Source: Luteimonas saliphila (GTDB lineage: Bacteria > Pseudomonadota > Gammaproteobacteria > Xanthomonadales > Xanthomonadaceae). Taken from it: 64,000 nt of DNA. Under the pieces are notes generated by a model. The model saw only the letters and a program-made list of their open reading frames with translations, made no database searches and was not told the DNA's origin. The stretch lies in contig NZ_JAETWA010000047.1 in the NCBI RefSeq assembly GCF_016774335.1, forward strand, positions 292,195 to 356,194, given 5' to 3'. A program made the position numbers and the translations under genes. Positions 37,299 through 46,653 of this stretch are shown here, piece by piece (position 1 is the stretch's first letter; every line of letters starts with the position of its first letter).

Positions 37299-39182
37299 TC
37301 ACAGCCCGCAGAAGCAGTGCGCCAGCACCTTCGCCGGCGCGCCGTCGGCCTTGAGCACCTGCTCGAGCATGCGCAGGTCGCGTTCGGCCTGCGGCGCGGC
37401 GCGCGCGAGCAGGCTGCGTGCGAGGTCGGAATCCTGCAGCCAGGCCCGTGCCAGCCGACCTTCGACGAAGCCCGCGAACCAGCGTTCGAACGGCGTGGCC
37501 GCGCGCTCGACGTAGCGCACCCGCCAGGCGTCGGCGTCGCCGAGCCGGGCGCGCGTCGCGGCGTCGGCGATCGCCGCACGCAGGCCGCCGAACTCGTCCA
37601 CCAGGCCGCGCTGCTTGGCCTGCTCGCCGGTCCAGACACGGCCGCGCGCCACCTCGTCGATCTGCTCCGGGGTACGGCCGCGACCCTGCGCGACCCGGGT
37701 GATGAAATCGCGATAGCCCTTGTCGATCAGCGACTGGATCAGCTGCCCGGCCTCCGGCGACAGCGGCCGACTGAGGTCGAACGCGTCCGCCATGCGCGTG
37801 GTGGCGACGCCGTCGGTATGCACGCCGATCTTCTCCAGCGCGCGCGGGAAAGTCGGGATCAGACCGAAGATGCCGATCGAACCGGTGATCGTCGACGGAT
37901 CGGCGTAGATCCGATCGGCGTCCATGCTGATCCAGTAGCCGCCCGACGCGGCGACGTCGCCGAAGGACACCACCACCGGCTTGTCGGCCTTCTTCAGGCC
38001 CAGGATCTCGCGGCGGATCACTTCCGAGGCGAACGCCGAGCCGCCGCCCGAATTCACCCGCAGCACCACCGCCTTGACGTCGTCGTCGTCGCGCGCGTCG
38101 CGCAGCAGCGCGGCGGTGGACTCGCCACCGATCGTGCCTGGCGGCTGGCGGCCCTCGAGGATGTTGCCCTCGGCCACCACCACCGCGACCTGCGGCCGCC
38201 GGTCGGCCGCGCGCTTCGGGCCTTCGGCATGGCGCAGGTAGTCGAAGAACCCGACCTGGCGGAAGCCGCCTTCCGCGTCCTCGTCGGCCTCGCCGCGCTC
38301 GGCGAGCAGCACTTCCACCTCTTCCTGCGTCTTCAGCCCGTCGACCAGCTTCTGCGCCATCGCGTAACGCGCGGCGTCGCCGTCGACCGCGGCCACGCCC
38401 TCGGGCAGGGCGTCGATGCCGGCGGCAAGCGCCTGCGGCGTGGTCTTGCGCAGGCGAGCGATGTCGGCCAGGTAGCGCTGCCAGACGTCGTTGCGCCAGA
38501 ACAGGTCGGCCTGCTTGGCTTCGGGCGACGCGTCGTCGCGGATGAACGGCTCGGCGGCGGACTTGTACTCGCCGACCTTGAACAGGTGCATGTCGATGCC
38601 GAGCTTGTCCTGCAGGCCCTCGCGGTAGAACTGGCGGTAGCCGCTCAGGCCGAGCAGCAGGATCTCGCCCTGCGGATCGAGGTAGACCTCGTCGGCCTGC
38701 GCTGCCAGCAGGTACTGGCCCTGGGTGAACCGCTCGCCGAACGCGACCACCTGCTTGCCCGATTCGCGCAGCGCCTGGATCGCCGCTCCGATCTCGCGGA
38801 TCGAGGCGAAGCCCGAGAACCCCATGCGGTCCACGCGCAGCAGCACGCGCTCGACGTTGTCGTCGTCCTTCGCCGATTCGAGCACCTGCAGCACGTCGCG
38901 CAGCTGCACTTCCGCAGGCCCCCGGCCGAAGCTGGCCTGGAACGAGCGGCTGACCGGATCGGACGTGTACTGCTCCACCAGCACCGCCTCGGGCGCGATC
39001 ACCAGCGTGCTGCGCGCCTCCAGCGGCGCTACGCCCTTGCGGCCGCCCGCCAGCACCACCAGCACCAGCAGCAACAGGAAGAAGAACAGCAGGTTGAAGA
39101 CCAGCCGGCGGACGAAGTTCATCCCGTCCCAGACGCCGACGATCGCGCGCAGCAACGGGCCGCGCTGTGGGGTTTGACTCAT
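37299..39182 (-). CDS. sppA: Signal peptide peptidase SppA (protease IV)
   Basis: SppA degrades cleaved signal peptides in the inner membrane. The 627-residue protein has an N-terminal membrane helix (residues ~22-45, a leucine/phenylalanine run) and two tandem S49 domains, the long 67-kDa form. The catalytic Lys is expected in KVGEYKSAAEPFIRDDAS of the first domain. The nucleophile Ser is in DVAASGGYWISMDADRIY of the second, followed by TGSIGIFGLIP. ATG 39182 (MSQTPQRGP) is chosen; 16 codons of open frame upstream look non-coding. It follows the MATE gene by 55 bases. Confidence 0.95.
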   Translation of the reverse strand: MSQTPQRGPLLRAIVGVWDGMNFVRRLVFNLLFFFLLLLVLVVLAGGRKGVAPLEARSTLVIAPEAVLVEQYTSDPVSRSFQASFGRGPAEVQLRDVLQVLESAKDDDNVERVLLRVDRMGFSGFASIREIGAAIQALRESGKQVVAFGERFTQGQYLLAAQADEVYLDPQGEILLLGLSGYRQFYREGLQDKLGIDMHLFKVGEYKSAAEPFIRDDASPEAKQADLFWRNDVWQRYLADIARLRKTTPQALAAGIDALPEGVAAVDGDAARYAMAQKLVDGLKTQEEVEVLLAERGEADEDAEGGFRQVGFFDYLRHAEGPKRAADRRPQVAVVVAEGNILEGRQPPGTIGGESTAALLRDARDDDDVKAVVLRVNSGGGSAFASEVIRREILGLKKADKPVVVSFGDVAASGGYWISMDADRIYADPSTITGSIGIFGLIPTFPRALEKIGVHTDGVATTRMADAFDLSRPLSPEAGQLIQSLIDKGYRDFITRVAQGRGRTPEQIDEVARGRVWTGEQAKQRGLVDEFGGLRAAIADAATRARLGDADAWRVRYVERAATPFERWFAGFVEGRLARAWLQDSDLARSLLARAAPQAERDLRMLEQVLKADGAPAKVLAHCFCGL

Positions 39183-39237
39183 TTGGGCGAAAGCTCCCTG
39201 TTCCGGACGGCCAGAGTACCCGGCAATCACCGCGTTT

Positions 39238-40629
39238 TCATGCGTCTTTGGTCACCCGCACCTGCGGCATGGCCGGCAGCGCGGCCGGGCGGCTGCTGCG
39301 CGCGAATCGCAGCGCCATCAGCACCGCCGCGACCAGCAGGCCGGCGATCAGCCCCAGCCACATCCCGCGCGGCCCCCAGCCCAGGCCCAGTCCGAGCCCG
39401 GCGCCCAGCGGCATGCCCACGCCCCAGTAGGCGAAGGCGGCGATGAACATCGGCACCCGGGTGTCCTTGAGCCCGCGCAGCGCGCCGGCCGAGAGCACCT
39501 GGACGCCGTCGGGGAACTGGAACGCCGCGGCCAGCAGCAGCAGCGAGCCGGCCAGCGAAGCCACCGCCAGATCGCGCGTGTAGATGCCGGCGATCGCCTC
39601 GTGCCAGCCCAGCAGCACCGTCGCCGACAGCGCCTGGGTGGACAGCACCAGCACCAGGCCGGCCAGCGCGGCGCGGCGCACCCCCTGCGCGCCGCGCCCG
39701 GCGCCGACCGCATGCCCGACGCGTACCGTGGTCGCCTCGGCCACCCCGAACGGGATCATGAAACACAGGCTGGCGACGTTGATCGCGATCTGGTGCGCCG
39801 CCACCTCGAGTTCGCCCAGCCGCCCGATCAGCAGCGCGGTGGCGATGAACAGCCCGCCCTCCATCGCCACGGTGACCCCGATCGGCAGGCCGGTGCGGAG
39901 CAGGGTCGAGATCTCGCGCCAGCGCGGCGGATCGAACCGGTCGAACAGGCGCATCGCCTCGAACCTGCGCGCGCGCGCCAGGTAGACGAGGAAGCCGAGC
40001 ACCTGCAGCCACAGCATGATCGAGGACGCCAGGCCCAGCCCGCCGGCCCCGCCTTCCGGCAGTCCGAATGCGCCGAACGTGAGCGCGTAGCCCAGCGGCA
40101 GCAGCACCAGCAGGCCGCCGAAGCCGAAGACCATCGTCGGCAGCGTCCAATGCAGGCCGTCGCACAGGTAGCGCATGCAGAAGTACAGGGTCATCGCCGG
40201 GATGCCCCAGCGGATCCCGAGCAGGAACGCGCTCGCGGCCGGGCGCACCTCGGGCGCGATCCCCATCGGCGCGAGCGCGTGCACCGACAGGCTCAGGAAC
40301 GCGAACAGCAGCGCGCCCAGCGCCAGCGACAGCCACAACGCCTGCCGGAACAGCGGCCCGACCTCGGCCCGTCGGCCGGCGCCGTCGAGTTGAGAGACCG
40401 ACGGCGGCAGCGCCATCAGCGTGCCCATCGGCACCATCATCGGCAACCAGAACATGGCCGTGCCCACCGCCACCCCGGCCAGGGTGTTGGTGCCGTGGCG
40501 GCCGGCGATGACATTGTCGACGAAGCCGATCAGCCCGGTCGCGAGGTGCCCGGCGACCAGCGGCGCGGCAAGCACGGCGGAGGTCCGCACTTCCCTGCGG
40601 AAGCGCGGCGGCGGAGTGGAGGCGGACAT
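39238..40629 (-). CDS. MATE-family multidrug efflux protein
   Basis: A 463-residue membrane protein with 12 predicted helices, exchanging cationic drugs for Na+ or H+. MATE features are LAAPLVAGHLATGLIGFVDNVIAGRHG in helix 1, VAVGTAMFW, TGLPIGVTVAMEGGLF at the start of the second half, AHQIAINVASL, and the ALRGLKDTRVPM stretch near residue 390. The NorM branch is likely. ATG 40629 begins MSASTPPPRF; the longer open frame upstream is arginine-rich noise. It is probably transcribed with sppA. Confidence 0.93.
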   Translation of the reverse strand: MSASTPPPRFRREVRTSAVLAAPLVAGHLATGLIGFVDNVIAGRHGTNTLAGVAVGTAMFWLPMMVPMGTLMALPPSVSQLDGAGRRAEVGPLFRQALWLSLALGALLFAFLSLSVHALAPMGIAPEVRPAASAFLLGIRWGIPAMTLYFCMRYLCDGLHWTLPTMVFGFGGLLVLLPLGYALTFGAFGLPEGGAGGLGLASSIMLWLQVLGFLVYLARARRFEAMRLFDRFDPPRWREISTLLRTGLPIGVTVAMEGGLFIATALLIGRLGELEVAAHQIAINVASLCFMIPFGVAEATTVRVGHAVGAGRGAQGVRRAALAGLVLVLSTQALSATVLLGWHEAIAGIYTRDLAVASLAGSLLLLAAAFQFPDGVQVLSAGALRGLKDTRVPMFIAAFAYWGVGMPLGAGLGLGLGWGPRGMWLGLIAGLLVAAVLMALRFARSSRPAALPAMPQVRVTKDA

Positions 40630-40784
40630 GGCAGGAGCTCGGGACGACTGCGGCCGGCAGCGATCGGGTGTCGCGCGCTGGCGCCGGGTCGACGGCGACC
40701 GGTATTTTAGGCGATACGATGCGCCTTCACGCGCCTGCCCGTGGGTGGCGGCCCGATGCGCGCGCCCATCGCCTCCGGAATCCG

Positions 40785-42002
40785 ATGAACGCCCCGACCG
40801 ACACACCGGCGACCTCCCCGCCCGCGCTCCCCGCCATGGACGCACCGCGCGGCGACTGCGCCAACTGCGGCACGCCCCTGCTGGGCGAGCACTGCTACGC
40901 CTGCGGACAGCCGGTGAAGGGACTGGTGCGGCATTTCTCCAGCCTGGTCGGCGACGTGCTCGACAGCGTGTTCGAATGGGATTCGCGCACACCGCGTACG
41001 CTCTGGCCGCTGCTGGCCCGACCCGGCTATCTGACGCTCGAGTACTTCGCCGGCCGCCGCATCCGCTACGTCAGCCCATTCCGGCTGTTCTTCTTCCTCG
41101 CCATCGTCACGTTCTTCATCGGCAAGCTGGTGGTCAGCTTCGGCGACCAGAATCCGGTGCAACTCGGCGGCAACAGCGGCATCGAGACCGCGCGCAGCAT
41201 CGCCGAAGTGGAGCAGGCGCGCGACCGGGCACTGGCCGAGATCGCCGCCTCGCGCGTCGAACTCGGGGACGAAGCCACGCAGGCCGGCCCGGCCGATCCC
41301 GGCGCCGGGATCGGCCTGCGCACCGCCGAAGCGGCGCTGCGCGCAAGCGAAACCGCGATCCGCGCCCAGGCCGACGAGCGCATCGCGGCCTTCCGCAGCG
41401 CCGAGGAAACCGGCGGTCCGCCCCCGGTGCCGCGCCTGAACAAGCTCACGTTCGGACCGGAGGACTGGGATCCGGTGACCAATCCGGTCACGGTGGATTT
41501 CCTGCCGGGGTTCGCCAACGACTGGCTCAACCGCCAGGTGGGGCGCGCCGAGAAGAACGTGCAGCGGCTGCAGGAGGATCCGGATCTGTTCAAGGACGCC
41601 CTGCTCGGGTCCGTGCCCTCGACCCTGTTCCTGCTGCTGCCGCTGTTCGCGCTGATGCTCAAGCTCGCCTACGTGTTCAAGCGCCGGCTGTACATGGAGC
41701 ACCTGATGGTTGCCCTGCACAGCCACGCCTTCCTGTGCCTGGCGTTGCTGCTGCTGTTCGTGACCACGGCTCTGGAGCGATGGCTGGCGCCGCAGGGCGG
41801 CGGCCTGGCGATCGGCTTCGAGCTGGTGGAGGCCGCGATCTGGATCTGGATGCCGATCTACCTGTTGTTGATGCAGAAACGGGTATACGGTCAGGGCTGG
41901 ACGATGACCCTGCTCAAGTACGGCGTGATCGGCATGTGCTATTCGATCCTGCTCAGTTTCGGCGCGGCGTTCACCACGATCGCCAGCCTGGTGTGGATGT
42001 AG
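40785..42002 (+). CDS. DUF3667 zinc-ribbon membrane protein
   Basis: A 405-residue protein. The N-terminal zinc ribbon has C25, C28, C37 and C40 (CANCGTPLLGEHCYACGQ), followed by the typical DUF3667 stretch HFSSLVGDVLDSVFEWDSRTPRTLWPL. A first membrane helix is FFFLAIVTFFIGKLVVSF. A long soluble segment (residues ~130-290) is rich in Ala/Glu and could form a coiled coil. Four membrane helices end the protein. Function unknown. It is divergent from the MATE gene and leads into a DUF4286 gene 17 bases downstream. Confidence 0.88.
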   Translation: MNAPTDTPATSPPALPAMDAPRGDCANCGTPLLGEHCYACGQPVKGLVRHFSSLVGDVLDSVFEWDSRTPRTLWPLLARPGYLTLEYFAGRRIRYVSPFRLFFFLAIVTFFIGKLVVSFGDQNPVQLGGNSGIETARSIAEVEQARDRALAEIAASRVELGDEATQAGPADPGAGIGLRTAEAALRASETAIRAQADERIAAFRSAEETGGPPPVPRLNKLTFGPEDWDPVTNPVTVDFLPGFANDWLNRQVGRAEKNVQRLQEDPDLFKDALLGSVPSTLFLLLPLFALMLKLAYVFKRRLYMEHLMVALHSHAFLCLALLLLFVTTALERWLAPQGGGLAIGFELVEAAIWIWMPIYLLLMQKRVYGQGWTMTLLKYGVIGMCYSILLSFGAAFTTIASLVWM

Positions 42003-42019
42003 CCGGCGGAGATGGTGCC

Positions 42020-42325
42020 ATGGTGCTGTACGAGGTGACCGTGCGGGTGGAGCGCGAGATCGCGGAGGACTACCTGGCATGGCTGCCCGGCCACGTGGAG
42101 CGGATCCTCGCGCTGCCGGGCTTCGACGCCGCCGAGGTGTTCGAGGTGGTGGAAACGCCCCCGGACGCCCGCCATCTGCTCCTGTGCGCGCACTACCGCC
42201 TGCGCGACGGCGCGGCGCTCGAAGCGTACCTGCAGGGGCATGCGGCGCGGATGCGCGCCGAGAGCGCCGAACGCTTCGGCGACCGGGTGCGCGCCTCGCG
42301 ACGGGTGCTGCGTCCGGCCTGCTGA
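42020..42325 (+). CDS. DUF4286 family protein
   Basis: A 101-residue soluble protein starting MVLYEVTVRVEREIAEDYLAWL and containing HYRLRDGAALEAYLQGHAARMR, a ferredoxin-like small fold of the DUF4286 type. Function unknown. GGAG stands 7 bases before the ATG. It begins 17 bases after the DUF3667 gene and is likely co-transcribed. It is hidden inside a much longer open frame, but the sequence upstream of 42020 in that frame is a shadow of the DUF3667 gene. Confidence 0.82.
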   Translation: MVLYEVTVRVEREIAEDYLAWLPGHVERILALPGFDAAEVFEVVETPPDARHLLLCAHYRLRDGAALEAYLQGHAARMRAESAERFGDRVRASRRVLRPAC

Positions 42326-42429
42326 CGCGCGCAGCGGACCGCCCCGGGCGCTCCTGGTCGGCCCGAGCGGATCCGCACGATCAGCGAGCACGCGGACGTG
42401 CGTACGCGACGCCGGCAGCGGAGAGCCGG

Positions 42430-43014
42430 TCAGGGCTCGACCCGGCGTCGCAACCATGCGGCGCGCTGCGGCGGCGCCTGCGCCATCAGCGCCGCGCGCA
42501 GGCGGTGGCGGTCCTGCGGCGGCGTGCGCTGCGCCAGTACGCCCAGGTCGGCACGTGCCTGCGCGGGCAACGCGCGCAGCGCATCGAGCAGCGCTTCGCG
42601 CTCGTCCGGCGCGACCTGCGCGAACAGCGCGTGCAACTGCGGCCAGTCCGCGCCCAGCACCGGGCCGAGCAGCCAGCCGCGACGGATACCGGCATCGAGC
42701 GCGTCGAAACGCGACCGCAACGCCTGCTGCTCCGCGACCGGCAACGCCCGGTAGGCCGCGCGTGCCGCGCGCATCCGGGCCCGCTCGGCCTCCGGCAGCG
42801 CCTGCCAGGCCGTCCACGCTTCGCGCCTCTCGCGCTGCATCTGCGCCGGCAACGCGTCCCAGGCCTCGACCCGGCGCTGCAGCGCCTCGCGCTGCTCCGG
42901 CGCGAGCGACGCGATCCGGCGCGCGCCTTCCCCTGCTGGCTGCGCGGCCGCGACGGCGGCCAGCAGCAGCGCCAGGCCGCCGAATCCGGCACGGAACCGG
43001 TCAGTCCAGCGCAT
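42430..43014 (-). CDS. Exported DUF3106-like protein
   Basis: A 194-residue protein with a signal peptide (cleavage near AAVAAAQPAGEG). It has repeated helical units of the type LAPEQREALQRRVEAWDALP / WQALPEAERARM / YRALPVAEQQAL / LRALPAQARADL, the pattern of DUF3106 proteins. Its ATG lies inside the end of the preceding gene (14-base overlap), so it is coupled to that HTH-membrane protein. A periplasmic partner of that protein is a fair guess. Function unknown. Confidence 0.8.
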   Translation of the reverse strand: MRWTDRFRAGFGGLALLLAAVAAAQPAGEGARRIASLAPEQREALQRRVEAWDALPAQMQRERREAWTAWQALPEAERARMRAARAAYRALPVAEQQALRSRFDALDAGIRRGWLLGPVLGADWPQLHALFAQVAPDEREALLDALRALPAQARADLGVLAQRTPPQDRHRLRAALMAQAPPQRAAWLRRRVEP

Positions 43015-43984
43015 CGGCGCCCTCCGCCGTCGATGCGTCGGCCCCGGCGCCTACGCCAGCGACGGAATCCGCCGTCGCCACGCCCGCCTGCGCCAGCGCG
43101 TCCACCAGCCAGGCCTCGAACGCCGGGTCGGCATCGTCGTCGAACGCGTCCGTCGCCTGCGCGATCAGCAGGTCGAGATCGCGATGGGTTTCCAGGGACG
43201 CGGCAGGATCGAAGCGCGCGGCCGGGGTCGCGGCCGGGGGGAGTTCCTCGGTGCGGATGCGCGCACCCCCGCCCTCGGCGGGGGCCGGGGTCCAGGGCCA
43301 CCACCAGGTCGCCACCAGGGCCGCGGCCATGAGCGCGAGCACGGCGATCGTCGCCGGCCAGACCCAGCCGGCACGCCTGCTGGCCGGCGCGACGGGCTTC
43401 GCCGGCCGCGGGCGATGCCCGTCGCGCAGCATCCCGATCCGCTCGAGTCGTTCCAGCGGCAGCGTCCGCACCGCCTGCTGCGCTGCGGCCGACAGCGCCC
43501 GCCATCCCTCGGGGTCGGCACTGCCATCGTCGCAGTGCGGCAGGGCCCGTTGCAGGGCGAGTCGATAGGTCGGACGGGCAATGCCCAGTACCGCCGCGGC
43601 TTCGGATTCGGCCAACCCCGCGACCAGCCGCAGCAACAGGGCGGCGCGGGGCCCGCTTCCGAGTGCGGCGACGTGGGCGGGGGCGGCGTCGGGGGTGGCG
43701 CGCACGGTGGTGCGCAGTTGCGGCGCGGCCAGCAGCATCGCCCAGAAGCGGCGCGGCCACTCGGCGAAGGCGATGCCGCCGGCCACCTCGCGGAACCCGC
43801 GCAAGGTGGCGGCCAGGGCCCTGTCGCCGGCCTCGCCGTCCCCGCCCTGCCACTCCGCGAACACCGCGCCCCGGCGCTCGACGCCGCGCAGGAACGCAGT
43901 CAGGGCGGCATGGACCGCGGTGGGATCGTTCAAGGGGAAGACGCCATCGTTTCCGGGCCCGGGGGACGGCCCGACGCGCGCCAT
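43001..43984 (-). CDS. Putative HTH-transmembrane protein (sigma-region-4-like)
   Basis: A 327-residue protein. Residues ~100-150 resemble a sigma-70 region 4 helix-turn-helix (GPRAALLLRLVAGLAESEAAAVLGI). One membrane helix lies at about residues 208-228 (VWPATIAVLALMAAALVA), then an acidic, low-complexity tail that would be periplasmic. Such proteins are often annotated as sigma-factor-like in xanthomonads, with a DUF3106 protein next to them, as here. I would not call it a working sigma factor, since region 2 is not recognisable. Confidence 0.7.
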   Translation of the reverse strand: MARVGPSPGPGNDGVFPLNDPTAVHAALTAFLRGVERRGAVFAEWQGGDGEAGDRALAATLRGFREVAGGIAFAEWPRRFWAMLLAAPQLRTTVRATPDAAPAHVAALGSGPRAALLLRLVAGLAESEAAAVLGIARPTYRLALQRALPHCDDGSADPEGWRALSAAAQQAVRTLPLERLERIGMLRDGHRPRPAKPVAPASRRAGWVWPATIAVLALMAAALVATWWWPWTPAPAEGGGARIRTEELPPAATPAARFDPAASLETHRDLDLLIAQATDAFDDDADPAFEAWLVDALAQAGVATADSVAGVGAGADASTAEGADALD

Positions 43985-44063
43985 GATACGTGCGTCGCCT
44001 CGGCCACCAGGGACTTGACGGGCGTCTCACTCGGTGATCCAGAAGCGCTTTTGTGGGCAAACG

Positions 44064-44282
44064 TTGTGCACATGCGTCGCGAAACCGTCATCTCGCACCC
44101 GCGTGAAGCGGTGTTCGACATTGTGAAGGCTTTGTTTCACGCGGAACTCGTTGATTTTTCAGATAAATGGTCGTTTGGCGCTTTTTTCGCCAACCCGGGC
44201 TTTCACGCGCAGGGCGAGGCCAAAAACACGCTGCGGATGCGCTCGTGCACAGGGTTATCCACACAAATTGTGGATAAGGGGA
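44064..44282. promoter_or_regulatory. DnaA-box cluster in the gap upstream of priA
   Basis: Two perfect DnaA boxes face each other: TTATCCACA at 44255-44263 and its complement TGTGGATAA at 44269-44277, five bases apart. TTGTGCACA (44064-44072) and TCGTGCACA (44243-44251) are near matches. The 413-base gap (43985-44397) is AT-richer than its surroundings, with T-runs at about 44154 and 44182-44187, and holds no convincing gene. It could bind DnaA as a titration or reactivation site. Confidence 0.6.
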
Positions 44283-44403
44283 AAATCCTTTGCCGCCATC
44301 CACTTGCGGGCGGAACGTCCACCGCGGGACAACTCTGGCACGCAAGTCCGGCCAGCGCGCAGGCCCGGCACGACGTCGCGCCACGAAGCCCTAGACTTTG
44401 GCG

Positions 44404-46635
44404 GTGTCCGATGCCCCTGCTCCCGTGTTCCAGGTCGCCCTGCCGCTGCCGCTGCCGCGGCTGTTCGACTACGCCGCGCCCGCGGGCCACGCGCCCGGCG
44501 CCGACGATATCGGCCGGCGCGTGCGAGTGCCGTTCGGGCCGCGCGAACTTGTGGGCGTGGTCGCGGCGGTCGGCGCAGCGGCGCCCGATGCGCCCGAGCT
44601 GCGCGCCATCCTCGCGCGGCTCGACGACCGGCCGCTGCTGCACGGCGAACTGCTCGACTCGCTGCGCTGGCTGGCGCGCTATGCCCACGCCCCGCTCGGT
44701 GAGGTGCTGGCCACCGCCCTGCCCGCGGCCCTGCGACGCGGCGAACCGCTGCCCGACACCCATGCCTGGGCCTGGCGCCTGACCGAAGCCGGCGCCACCG
44801 CGCTGAGCGGGCTGCGCAGCGGCACGCGCCCGCGGCGGCTGGCCGAGCTGCTGCGCGACGCCGGACGCGACGAGGATGCGCTCGACGCGACCCTGGAGGA
44901 CTGGCGCGCGGCCGCGCGCTCACTGTCCAGGCGCGGTTACGCCGAACGCGTCGCGGTACCCGCTTCGCAACTCGTGCCGATGCCGGCACCCGGGCCGACG
45001 CCCCACGCCGAACAGCAGGCCGCGATCGATGACATACGTGGCGCTACCGGCTTCGCGCCGCTGCTGCTCGACGGCGTCACCGGCAGCGGCAAGACCGAGG
45101 TCTACCTGCACGCGATCGACGACTGCCTCGCGCGCGGCCGCCAGGCGCTGGTGCTGGTGCCCGAGATCGGCCTGACCCCGCAGTTGCTGGCGCGGTTCCG
45201 CGCGCGCCTGGGCGTGCCCGTGCACGCCACCCACTCCGGGCTCAACGACGGCGAACGCGCGCGCACCTGGGCCGCGGCCTGGCGCGGCGAGGCGCGAGTG
45301 GTGGTGGGCACGCGCTCGGCGGTGTTCACGCCGCTGCCCCACGCCGGCCTGATCGTGGTCGACGAGGAGCACGACGGCAGTTACAAGCAGCAGGACGGCA
45401 TCCGCTACCACGCCCGCGACTTCGCCCTGGTGCGCGGCAAGGCGCTCGGCGTGCCGGTGCTGCTGGGCAGCGCGACGCCTTCGCTGGAGACCCTGCACAA
45501 CGCCACCACCGGCGAGCGCTACGGCTACCTGCGCCTGTCGCAGCGCGCCGGCGACGCGAAGCCGCCGGCGGTGCGGGTGATGGACGTGCGCAAGCGCCCA
45601 CTGGAGGCCGGGCTGTCGGCGCAGATGCTCGAGGCCATCCGCGCCGCGCTCGCCGACGGCGGCCAGGTGCTGGTGTTCCGCAACCGCCGCGGCTACGCCC
45701 CGGTGCTGCTGTGCCACGACTGCGGCTGGAGCGCGCAATGCCCGCGCTGCGGCACGCCCGAGGTCGGCCGGCCGATGACCGTGCATGCGCAGGGCCGGCG
45801 CCTGCAATGCCACCACTGCGGCCATCGCCGGGCGCCGCCGCCGGCATGCCCGGACTGCGCCAGCCTCGCCCTGCAGCCGCAGGGCGTGGGCACCGAGCGC
45901 ATCGAGGAAGTCCTCGCGGCGAAGTTCGACGACGTGCCGGTGCTGCGCATCGACCGCGGCAGCACCCAGCGCAGGGACGGGCTGGCGACGCTGCTCGGCG
46001 AAATCGGCGAGCGCCCCGGCATCCTCATCGGCACCCAGATGCTGGCCAAGGGCCACGACCTGCCGAACCTCACCCTGGTGTGCGTGGTCGGCATCGACGA
46101 GGGGCTGTTCTCGGCGGATTTCCGCTCGCACGAGAAGCTCGCGCAACTGCTGATCCAGGTCGCCGGGCGCGCCGGACGCGCGCAGCGCGCGGGACAGGTG
46201 CTGCTGCAGACCCACCATCCCGGGCACCCGCTGCTGACGACGCTGATCGACGGCGGTTACCACGCCTTCGCCGCGGAAGAACTGGCGCAGCGCGAGGCCG
46301 CCGGTTTCCCGCCGTTCGCGCACCTGGCGCTGCTGCGCGCCGAGGCCAAGCACGCGGGGGGGCCGCTGGGGTTCCTGCAGGCCGCGAAGCAGTGTCTCGC
46401 GCCACCGCGGCCGGCGGCGGCGGAACCGGACCAGGACACGTTGACCCTCGGCGGACCGATGCCGGCACCGATGCCGCGCCTTGCCGGCATGCATCGCGCG
46501 CAATTGCTGCTGTCGGCGCCGACGCGCCGCACGCTGCACGTCGCGCTCGAGGCGGCACTGCCGACGATCCACGCGCTGCCCGAAGCGCGCAAGGTGCGCT
46601 GGTCGCTGGACGTCGACCCGGTGGACCTGTACTGA
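44404..46635 (+). CDS. priA: Primosomal protein N' (replication restart helicase PriA)
   Basis: PriA reloads the replisome at stalled forks. The 743-residue protein has the N-terminal DNA-binding domain (FQVALPLPLPRLFDYAAP), Walker A GVTGSGKTEVYL, Walker B VDEEHDGSYKQQ and GSATPSLET. The eight-Cys zinc region comes as CHDC, CPRC, CHHC and CPDC. The C-terminal helicase part follows (GTQMLAKGHDLPNLTLVCV, QVAGRAGRAQRAG). GTG 44404 is taken as start; TTG 44398 two codons earlier is in frame. Downstream of the DnaA-box cluster. Confidence 0.96.
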   Translation: MSDAPAPVFQVALPLPLPRLFDYAAPAGHAPGADDIGRRVRVPFGPRELVGVVAAVGAAAPDAPELRAILARLDDRPLLHGELLDSLRWLARYAHAPLGEVLATALPAALRRGEPLPDTHAWAWRLTEAGATALSGLRSGTRPRRLAELLRDAGRDEDALDATLEDWRAAARSLSRRGYAERVAVPASQLVPMPAPGPTPHAEQQAAIDDIRGATGFAPLLLDGVTGSGKTEVYLHAIDDCLARGRQALVLVPEIGLTPQLLARFRARLGVPVHATHSGLNDGERARTWAAAWRGEARVVVGTRSAVFTPLPHAGLIVVDEEHDGSYKQQDGIRYHARDFALVRGKALGVPVLLGSATPSLETLHNATTGERYGYLRLSQRAGDAKPPAVRVMDVRKRPLEAGLSAQMLEAIRAALADGGQVLVFRNRRGYAPVLLCHDCGWSAQCPRCGTPEVGRPMTVHAQGRRLQCHHCGHRRAPPPACPDCASLALQPQGVGTERIEEVLAAKFDDVPVLRIDRGSTQRRDGLATLLGEIGERPGILIGTQMLAKGHDLPNLTLVCVVGIDEGLFSADFRSHEKLAQLLIQVAGRAGRAQRAGQVLLQTHHPGHPLLTTLIDGGYHAFAAEELAQREAAGFPPFAHLALLRAEAKHAGGPLGFLQAAKQCLAPPRPAAAEPDQDTLTLGGPMPAPMPRLAGMHRAQLLLSAPTRRTLHVALEAALPTIHALPEARKVRWSLDVDPVDLY

Positions 46636-46653
46636 TCCGCGCAGTGCGCCCGA

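Noticed and set aside
44088..44384. A 98-codon minus-strand frame in the DnaA-box gap
   Set aside because: No ribosome binding site or conserved features; it spans the inverted DnaA boxes.
43985..44403. Chromosomal origin of replication
   Set aside because: DnaA boxes are present but dnaA, dnaN and rpmH are not in the window and no set of AT-rich 13-mers is seen. Called a DnaA-box cluster only.
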